Shown piece by piece: positions 22,873-27,521 of a DNA stretch of 34,082 nucleotides. The notes beneath the pieces are model-generated. The model did not search any database. It was not told the DNA's origin and saw nothing but the letters and a program-made list of their open reading frames with translations. Both the position numbers and the translations under genes were made by a program. The DNA is taken from assembly GCA_001816385.1 (NCBI GenBank), contig MHBW01000017.1:1-34082 (forward strand). The letters run 5' to 3'. This stretch comes from Candidatus Blackburnbacteria bacterium RIFCSPHIGHO2_01_FULL_43_15b. Its GTDB lineage: Bacteria > Patescibacteriota > Microgenomatia > UBA8517 > UBA10165. Within the stretch, counting starts at the first letter, position 1; each line of letters begins with the position of its first letter.

Positions 22873-23082
22873 CTACTTATCCGCGAGGAGTTTTTTGGCT
22901 TTTTCAAAATCCTTCTTTGAGACTTTTATTTGTGCTCCAAAAGAATAAGCTGGAAATTGATGTACACCCCCGGCATCATCCGCTTCTATTTCTGCAGTTA
23001 TCCCGTTTACTTCTAGAAATCCTTTGGCAATTTCAGCTTCCAATCGAGCAGGATAGCTAGTTACAGCGACAAGCTCTGTCAT
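22873..23082 (-). CDS. DUF2007 domain protein (putative signal-transducing protein)
   Basis: 69 residues: MTELVAVTSYPARLEAEIAK opens as DUF2007 (PF09413) does, with GFLEVNGITAEIEADDAGG and FGAQIKVSKKDFEKAKKLL. It is an ACT-like small alpha/beta fold often annotated as a putative prokaryotic signal-transducing protein; no activity is known. A TATACT hexamer ends 6 nt before the ATG, implying a leaderless transcript. It is a complete gene, separate from the truncated gene that follows it. Confidence 0.85.
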   Translation of the reverse strand: MTELVAVTSYPARLEAEIAKGFLEVNGITAEIEADDAGGVHQFPAYSFGAQIKVSKKDFEKAKKLLADK

Positions 23083-23088
23083 ATGTGT

Positions 23089-23094
23089 AGTATA
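23089..23094 (-). promoter_or_regulatory. -10 element of the DUF2007 gene
   Basis: TATACT (23094-23089) with exactly 6 nt to the ATG at 23082, the same geometry as the CapA gene. No clear -35. Confidence 0.5.
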
Positions 23095-23122
23095 CCAAAC
23101 ACCAAAATGGAATAGTTAGATG

Positions 23123-23740
23123 CTATTGTTGTTCCCAAGGGACAACCTTTAACTGTGGCCAGGTCTTAAGCCAGCGCGCAGATTTTTCTTCATATATTTC
23201 TCTTGAAACTAGGACTTTATTGGGTTTGGCTATCATTCCGAATAAATCATGCAAACCATATGGAGCAAAGACTGATAGATTGTTTGGAGAAACTGCTCTT
23301 ACGCCGATGGCTGTGGCAGTAGTTGGCCAAGTTGAAATTGCTTCCTCGCAAGAAGAAAAAGGTTCTATTTTCTTGCCAAACTTTTTTTCGTACCACATGT
23401 GGACTCGTGCCTGATTTTTTATTTCTACTTCGTGAGGAAAGTTTTTAAAAATTTCCTTAGCCTTTTGAATATATTTATCCTCGCCTTCGTAAGAAACATC
23501 TTTGTCGTCAAAATAAACTAAGTCAAAATCTTTTATTCCGTATCCAGGTTCTTCTTTATCGGAGAGAGAATTCCACACAGTTTGTGATATACAGCCCGCA
23601 CCTAAGTACCAATTGGGCAATTCCAGACTTGGAATAAGGCGGAGAGCTTCTGAAATAAGTTCAGATTCATAAAGAATGCGACAGAGATTATTTATTTGTT
23701 CTTCTAGAGGTTTGTTAAGGTAAAGGTTGTTATTGGGCAT
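23123..23740 (-). CDS. Nucleotidyltransferase-family protein (DUF925/PF06042-like)
   Basis: 205 residues from ATG at 23740, 4 nt after the CapA stop. LPNWYLGAGCISQTVWNSL is the nucleotidyltransferase-like G-[GS]-x helix start, and IKDFDLVYFDDKDVSYEGED supplies the D-x-D. VHMWYEKKFGKKI and EEAISTWPTTATAIGVR, then APYGLHDLFGMI, are conserved in this family (compare E. coli YiaA-region and Bacillus YxcE-like proteins). Substrates are unknown. A frame extension 21 codons upstream overlaps capA and has no similarity, so it is rejected. It is probably co-transcribed with the CapA gene. Confidence 0.82.
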   Translation of the reverse strand: MPNNNLYLNKPLEEQINNLCRILYESELISEALRLIPSLELPNWYLGAGCISQTVWNSLSDKEEPGYGIKDFDLVYFDDKDVSYEGEDKYIQKAKEIFKNFPHEVEIKNQARVHMWYEKKFGKKIEPFSSCEEAISTWPTTATAIGVRAVSPNNLSVFAPYGLHDLFGMIAKPNKVLVSREIYEEKSARWLKTWPQLKVVPWEQQ

Positions 23741-23744
23741 GGGC

Positions 23745-24671
23745 TTATGGTTTGGTCCACTCGGGTTGGATGAAGGAGGCCATATAGATAGGTAGCTTTT
23801 CAATATTGGCTAGACTACCGTTTTTGTAAGTTAAGCGAATGGCTAAACCTTTCTTGGTTTCTTCACTCCAGGCTTGATCAAAAACAAAATTACCCAAAGA
23901 ATAAAAAACTGGTTTGCCGCCGACTGTATCTATATCCTGCACCCAATGGGGATGCGCGCCGACAACAACATCTGCTCCCGCGTTTACAAATTCCTTAGCA
24001 ATTTGTTTTTGCTGAGCGTTTGGGTGAGATTTATATTCAACTCCCCAATGGACCATAACAAATAAAATATCAACATTCCTTTTTGAATTTTTAATCAATT
24101 CGTAGTCTGAAGGTTTTGGTTGGTAGTCAACATAATCAAAACCCAAAAAGCCCAACTTTTTTCCGTTGATTCCTTTAATAGCCAGGTTATCTGCGCCAAC
24201 ATAATCAATCCCTGCGTCTTTTAAGTGCTTTTTTGTTTGAGCAATTCCTTCCTGCCCGTAATTTGCAGAATGGTTGTTGGCAATACTGACCACATCAACT
24301 CCAGCAAAGCTTAAACCCGCAACCATTTTTGGGTCGGCGCAGAATTTAAAGCCGCTATCGCTTCTGGGGCAATTGGCAACAATCGGATTTTCCAAATTTC
24401 CAAAAACAACATCGGCTCTTTGTAAAGTGCCAGCCACTTTTTCAAAAGGATAATTGGGATTATTTTTAGAAAGGCTTGTGGCCATAACGCTTCTCCCAAG
24501 CATGATGTCTCCTGTCAATAAAATAGTTGTGTCGTTGTTGCCAATACTTAAGCTAGTTGTTTTGAAAAGAGGAAATTTTTTAGGTATTGATGTGGCTTGG
24601 GGCTTAAAAGTAAAAACTGTGATTCCAATAAGTGAAGTTGTTATTGTAAAAACAAAGAGCCACTTCTTCAT
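23745..24671 (-). CDS. CapA family protein (PGA_cap metallophosphatase fold)
   Basis: 308 residues. An N-terminal signal-anchor helix (about 4-21) is followed by the CapA domain: ILLTGDIMLGRSV (near 51), VVFGNLENPI, FAGVDVVSIANNHSANYGQE (NNH metal site) and ILFVMVHWGVEYKSHPNAQQ, then VVVGAHPHWVQDID and KPVFYSLGNFVFDQ. These are the calcineurin-like metal-binding motifs of PF09587. Bacillus CapA takes part in poly-gamma-glutamate export and anchoring, but stand-alone CapA proteins are common in bacteria without a capBC locus, and none is seen here. Location is outside the membrane. A TATACT hexamer lies 6 nt before the ATG. Confidence 0.9.
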   Translation of the reverse strand: MKKWLFVFTITTSLIGITVFTFKPQATSIPKKFPLFKTTSLSIGNNDTTILLTGDIMLGRSVMATSLSKNNPNYPFEKVAGTLQRADVVFGNLENPIVANCPRSDSGFKFCADPKMVAGLSFAGVDVVSIANNHSANYGQEGIAQTKKHLKDAGIDYVGADNLAIKGINGKKLGFLGFDYVDYQPKPSDYELIKNSKRNVDILFVMVHWGVEYKSHPNAQQKQIAKEFVNAGADVVVGAHPHWVQDIDTVGGKPVFYSLGNFVFDQAWSEETKKGLAIRLTYKNGSLANIEKLPIYMASFIQPEWTKP

Positions 24672-24677
24672 GTCTCA

Positions 24678-24683
24678 AGTATA
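24678..24683 (-). promoter_or_regulatory. -10 element of the CapA gene
   Basis: TATACT (24683-24678), 6 nt before the ATG at 24671. No clear -35 hexamer. Confidence 0.5.
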
Positions 24684-24739
24684 TCAATATTAGTGTCGCT
24701 GGCTCGAGTGTATGGGAATCTTGACCAGACCACGATAAT

Positions 24740-25108
24740 CTAAATAATTTTTTTCAGTAGTATCTGCCTTTGCACTTGAACGTTTCTAGAGTTTGTAGAG
24801 AGGTCAAGATCAATATTAACGCCAGACACGATACCTAGTCTTAATCGTATTGTGTAAACGATATTGTCTATTACTGTAACTCTGAAGGGCACTACGTTAC
24901 TTTTATTGAAAATACGTTTTGTTATGCTTTCAATTTCTTCACAGGTCAGTTTTGTGTCTATATCTACATGAATATGCGGCAACCAACAGGGAAGCCATTT
25001 GTCGCTTGTGTCCGTAACTGGAAGAAGTTCTATCAGTGGATCGTTCCAGTAGTCAGTATTACCAATAAAGTACCACTTTGCTTGGTCATTTGAATTTTCC
25101 TCATACAA
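24740..25108 (-). CDS. Unrecognised protein, second half of a frame split by TAG
   Basis: 122 residues from a TTG codon. WYFIGNTDYWNDPLIELLPV and WLPCWLPHIHVDIDTKLTCE, then RVTVIDNIVYTIRLRLG, look like an ordered alpha/beta domain. The frame is the same as that of the 80-codon ORF at 25112-25354, separated only by TAG and one CAT codon, so the two may be one gene of about 204 residues interrupted by a nonsense codon. No Shine-Dalgarno sequence precedes the TTG. No family is recognised. Confidence 0.5.
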   Translation of the reverse strand: MYEENSNDQAKWYFIGNTDYWNDPLIELLPVTDTSDKWLPCWLPHIHVDIDTKLTCEEIESITKRIFNKSNVVPFRVTVIDNIVYTIRLRLGIVSGVNIDLDLSTNSRNVQVQRQILLKKII

Positions 25109-25111
25109 ATG

Positions 25112-25354
25112 CTAGTTGCTGTCAGGCACGCTATTTGTTAGTGTTTGTCTTTCTTGTGTTTGAGAATCTGTTTTGTAGCAAAAACCAATGTGATTGAGGC
25201 TTACTACTGCATCCCTTTGTGATAAGTCTTGAATAAGAGTCTCAATAGGTTCAAAGCTAACAAAGTCGTCTTTTACAAATGATTCTAGTTGTCTATTTAA
25301 AGAGAGTAACTTGAATATTTCCTTTAGCTTATCTGCCACTTTGCCTGCTTCCAC
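25112..25354 (-). CDS. Unrecognised protein, first half of a frame split by TAG
   Basis: 80 residues: MEAGKVADKLKEIFKLLSLN..., with SFEPIETLIQDLSQRD and VVSLNHIGFCYKTDSQ. The last part (VVSLNHIGFCYKT) resembles the start of a beta strand pair of vicinal-oxygen-chelate-like folds and continues sensibly into the following frame. The TAG at 25114-25112 follows SVPDSN. TAG is used as a normal stop elsewhere (secD, recJ), so recoding is unlikely. The 5' end lies about 50 bp from the left end of the cassette region. Confidence 0.5.
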   Translation of the reverse strand: MEAGKVADKLKEIFKLLSLNRQLESFVKDDFVSFEPIETLIQDLSQRDAVVSLNHIGFCYKTDSQTQERQTLTNSVPDSN

Positions 25355-25381
25355 AAAGTAAATATATCACTTTAATTGCAG

Positions 25382-25404
25382 ATAATCCTGAGTGTAGTCG
25401 AAGG
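25382..25404. repeat. Dispersed palindromic repeat copy abutting the cassette
   Basis: AATCCTGAGTGTAGTCGAAG followed by GG: a copy of the ATCCT...CGAAGG palindrome family (compare 10551-10581 in the opposite direction). Its CGAAGG end runs directly into the first base of the 92-bp inverted repeat, as if the cassette had joined here. Confidence 0.6.
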
Positions 25405-25495
25405 GCTGGCCGTTTATCGAAAATGTCGAACTTCAATGTGTTAGCTCGGCCTTCGGCCTCGCTATGCTCCAGCGCGGCGCCCCCACCCGCCGCGC
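25404..25495 (+). repeat. 92-bp inverted repeat, cassette A, left copy
   Basis: Perfect reverse complement of 27231-27322. It begins GGCTGGCCGTTTATCG and ends with a GC-rich hairpin GCGCGGCG-CCCCCACC-CGCCGCGC (25472-25495); a second small stem GGCC-TTC-GGCC is in the middle (25448-25458). It is visibly more GC-rich than the flanking genes. Confidence 0.95.
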
Positions 25496-25500
25496 CTCCG

Positions 25501-25540
25501 CTATTTTTTGCGCGCGCGATTTTGGCTTGCTTCGCAAGCC
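25501..25540 (-). terminator. Downstream module of cassette A: hairpin plus 24-bp CG-alternating element
   Basis: On the minus strand, GGCTTGC-GAA-GCAAGCC (25540-25524) comes 2 nt after the stop codon of the cassette gene and is followed by AAAATCGCGCGCGC and AAAAAATAG. The 24-bp stretch 25501-25524 is an exact inverted copy of 28835-28858 in cassette B, where a hairpin of different sequence precedes it. A hairpin placed straight after a stop suggests termination or mRNA end formation, though a U-tract is lacking. Confidence 0.6.
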
Positions 25541-25542
25541 AT

Positions 25543-26979
25543 TTATTTGATTATTTCTGAATCTTTAGGAAGTTCTGATTCTGGCATTCCCTTTACTACA
25601 TTGTAAGTTTTATAGACTGCTGGAGTGTAAACGAACTCAAAATTGTCAGGCAAATTCAGCTCCTTAAAAACTTCCTCCTTAGTTTTTTCTGCCCACAACT
25701 TTTTACAATCACTAGGAGGAGTGTCTAAGTAAGTTTCCTTTACCAAGTCCACTGCATATTTTATTGATTCTGAGTCAGTAAAACAGACTGCTTCGTCTGT
25801 TCTGGTAGCAGAATAGTAGTTGTAGGACTTTGCGGAGGATAAATCCTCTTTCAATTTTGAGCCTATTTGAATCTCTCTAGCTTGACCTTGATTCAAATCA
25901 TAAATATAAACTTTTGTATTTCCAAACATTAACACCTTGCCTATGCCGTCAACCATAAAATACCCCTTCATTTTTTCAGGTAAATCACTGGCATTTATTA
26001 AAGTAACAGTTGAGCCCTCATTACTTAGTGATGAGGCTGCTAACATTTCTGTCTCAAAATGTTGTTGATTGTTAATCCCCTTAGGGATGTTTCTGACATT
26101 TAAGATCATTCTTCCTTGATCGTCTATACCAATAAATTCTTCTTTCCGACTGGAGTCTCTGTCATTTGAGGCACTAGTCATTCTTTCGAGTGGGGTAACT
26201 GTTAAGGAAGCTGGATTAAAAAGCGAGTATGTGCACCCTTCATAACATGAACTACTGACATAGGTATTCCCATATTTTGTTATCTCGTTTCCGATAGGAG
26301 ATGCTAGTTTAGTAACCCGAGATGATCTTTGCGGAGGTAAATCTAATTTATACCCAAGTGAAGCTCCAAATGCACCGCCAACACCAAAATAATAAGTATT
26401 ACCTACAACTTGGCTAGTTGTATACCAAATTTCACCCCATGTGGGTTTTTCGAGCGATATATCAAAAGTCTCACCCGTGTCTATATTATAAACACGAACA
26501 GTTCTTATTTGAGATTGAAGTGTATAGTGTTCGGAAGCTGGGCTACCTAGAAAAGCTCCTCCACTTTTTTCGACATAATTCTCTATATTTATCCCTAGCA
26601 AATAATTATTCCATCTGACCACAGTGGGACTAGGCAAATCTTTTTCCGAAAACTTAAGCCCCGTTGGAAAGTTAGGACTTTTACTATTATCAATTATTTC
26701 CCAATAGTTGGCCTCGCTATCAGTAAAAACTTTAGCATCAACCTTCTTTTCGTTTGGGTTTTTAGGAGTAGGTAATGTTTCAGCAGTTTTAATATCGCCA
26801 CAAATACTCTTTCTCGTATATTTGACGCCATCTTTGACGAAGGTAGGCGCACACCTTTGATATGCAAAATAAAAACCTAGCACTGCCAAAGCTAAATACG
26901 GTAAAACTATAAAAAATATTTTAAATCTACTCAGTTTTCCAAATAATTCCACAAAATGAAGTCGTAATGATGTAAGCAT
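25543..26979 (-). CDS. Membrane-anchored extracytoplasmic protein of unknown function, cassette A cargo
   Basis: 478 residues from ATG at 26979. Residues about 16-38 (FKIFFIVLPYLALAVLGFYF) form an N-terminal anchor, followed by a cysteine-containing segment (QRCAPTFVKDGVKY...SICGD) and a large Ser/Asn/Tyr-rich region that looks beta-rich, with repeated segments such as GKVLMFGNTKVYIYDLNQGQ and SIKYAVDLVKETYL, reminiscent of beta-propeller blades. SSSCYEGCTYSLF could form a disulfide. A further 31 upstream codons are open but contain the promoter. It is the only gene between the 92-bp inverted repeats, so it is cargo, not a transposase. An extracytoplasmic sensor or adhesion role is a guess. 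Confidence 0.75.
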   Translation of the reverse strand: MLTSLRLHFVELFGKLSRFKIFFIVLPYLALAVLGFYFAYQRCAPTFVKDGVKYTRKSICGDIKTAETLPTPKNPNEKKVDAKVFTDSEANYWEIIDNSKSPNFPTGLKFSEKDLPSPTVVRWNNYLLGINIENYVEKSGGAFLGSPASEHYTLQSQIRTVRVYNIDTGETFDISLEKPTWGEIWYTTSQVVGNTYYFGVGGAFGASLGYKLDLPPQRSSRVTKLASPIGNEITKYGNTYVSSSCYEGCTYSLFNPASLTVTPLERMTSASNDRDSSRKEEFIGIDDQGRMILNVRNIPKGINNQQHFETEMLAASSLSNEGSTVTLINASDLPEKMKGYFMVDGIGKVLMFGNTKVYIYDLNQGQAREIQIGSKLKEDLSSAKSYNYYSATRTDEAVCFTDSESIKYAVDLVKETYLDTPPSDCKKLWAEKTKEEVFKELNLPDNFEFVYTPAVYKTYNVVKGMPESELPKDSEIIK

Positions 26980-26989
26980 ACTTATTATG

Positions 26990-26998
26990 ATTATAGCA
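26990..26998 (-). promoter_or_regulatory. Extended -10 promoter of the cassette A gene
   Basis: TGC-TATAAT on the minus strand (TATAAT at 26995-26990), a consensus extended -10, 10 nt before the ATG at 26979. No convincing -35, as expected for extended -10 promoters. Predicted leader about 3 nt. Confidence 0.55.
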
Positions 26999-27062
26999 GA
27001 TTTTGAAAGATCTAGTACGCAGAAGGTCATTGCATTTACTGATGACAATTGGTATATTTTTC

Positions 27063-27150
27063 TTGTACTCAACTTGTTCGGATTGCTTTTTTAATGGCCG
27101 CTTTGGACAATTTGGAGCAATCCGAGTTGAGTACAACCAGAGCGGCCATT
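27063..27150. repeat. Interleaved inverted repeats with pseudoknot topology
   Basis: Three complementary pairs occur in order A-B-C-B'-A'-C'. A TTGTACTCAACT (27063-27074) pairs with 27125-27136; B TCGGATTGC (27078-27086) pairs with 27117-27125; C AATGGCCGCT (27093-27102), in the A/B loop, pairs with AGCGGCCATT (27141-27150) outside it. This is the arrangement of an H-type pseudoknot if transcribed, or a folded single-strand substrate. It lies upstream of the cassette A promoter. Confidence 0.7.
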
Positions 27151-27157
27151 TAAGTTA

Positions 27158-27190
27158 AAAAGTTCTTTAAAATTTTTGCGTTTTTCTTTT
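27158..27190 (-). repeat. Upstream module of cassette A
   Basis: On the minus strand AAAAGAAAAACGCAAAAATT followed directly by TTAAAGAACTTTT. The same two blocks in the same order occur upstream of the recombinase in cassette B (27433-27452 and 27491-27503), where 38 nt separate them. The position relative to the gene is the same: between the inverted repeat and the start. Confidence 0.75.
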
Positions 27191-27207
27191 AGTCGCTTTC
27201 AGCGACT
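27191..27207. terminator. Stem-loop AGTCGC-TTTCA-GCGACT in cassette A
   Basis: A perfect 6-bp stem followed on the plus strand by TTTT, and preceded by TTTT, so it could act as a weak terminator in either direction. It would insulate the cassette gene from transcription entering through the inverted repeat. Confidence 0.4.
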
Positions 27208-27230
27208 TTTACGAGTCGACAGTTTCGGAA

Positions 27231-27322
27231 GCGCGGCGGGTGGGGGCGCCGCGCTGGAGCATAGCGAGGCCGAAGGCCGAGCTAACACATTGAAGTTCGA
27301 CATTTTCGATAAACGGCCAGCC
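27231..27322 (-). repeat. 92-bp inverted repeat, cassette A, right copy
   Basis: Exact reverse complement of 25404-25495. The last 5 bp (CAGCC) are shared with the first bases of the 105-bp repeat of cassette B, so the two cassettes are joined without a spacer. Confidence 0.95.
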
Positions 27323-27422
27323 AGTAAGAATTAGAAGGAGGTTGGGAGGTAGCGCTTTCCGCGCCCGCCTCCACGGAAAGCGCGTCAAATCCGCCTTTTT
27401 TGAAACTTGCTGACAGCCGCCG
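27318..27422 (-). repeat. 105-bp inverted repeat, cassette B, left copy
   Basis: Exact reverse complement of 28917-29021. It starts CAGCCAGTAAGAATTAG; the first CAGCCA equals the 3' end of the tRNA-Gln gene, now lacking the rest of the tRNA. It contains a 10-bp GC-rich hairpin, GCGCTTTCCG...CGGAAAGCGC with a 12-nt loop. Confidence 0.95.
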
Positions 27423-27432
27423 GAAAAAGAAG

Positions 27433-27503
27433 AAAGAAAAAACGCAAAAATTGGGTTTCTTGGAAAGAAACCTTGCTCGCTACCGTTCGCTTAAAGAACT
27501 TTT
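27433..27503 (+). repeat. Upstream module of cassette B with internal hairpin
   Basis: AAAGAAAAAACGCAAAAATT (27433-27452) and TTAAAGAACTTTT (27491-27503) are the two blocks shared with cassette A. Between them 38 nt include the hairpin GGTTTCTT-GGA-AAGAAACC (27454-27472). The recombinase ATG follows 18 nt later. No consensus promoter or Shine-Dalgarno sequence is evident in that gap. Confidence 0.7.
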
Positions 27504-27521
27504 AGAAGATAAGATAAAAAC

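Noticed and set aside
23741-23803. Upstream extension of the nucleotidyltransferase-family gene
   Set aside because: It lies over the 3' end of the CapA gene. ATG at 23740, 4 nt after the CapA stop, is the natural start.
25112-25114. TAG recoded as an amino acid (alternative genetic code)
   Set aside because: TAG is the natural stop of secD, recJ and other genes here, so a general reassignment is not supported.
26980-27072. 31-codon extension of the cassette A gene
   Set aside because: It contains the extended -10 TGCTATAAT and borders the interleaved repeats; no signal-peptide logic is gained.
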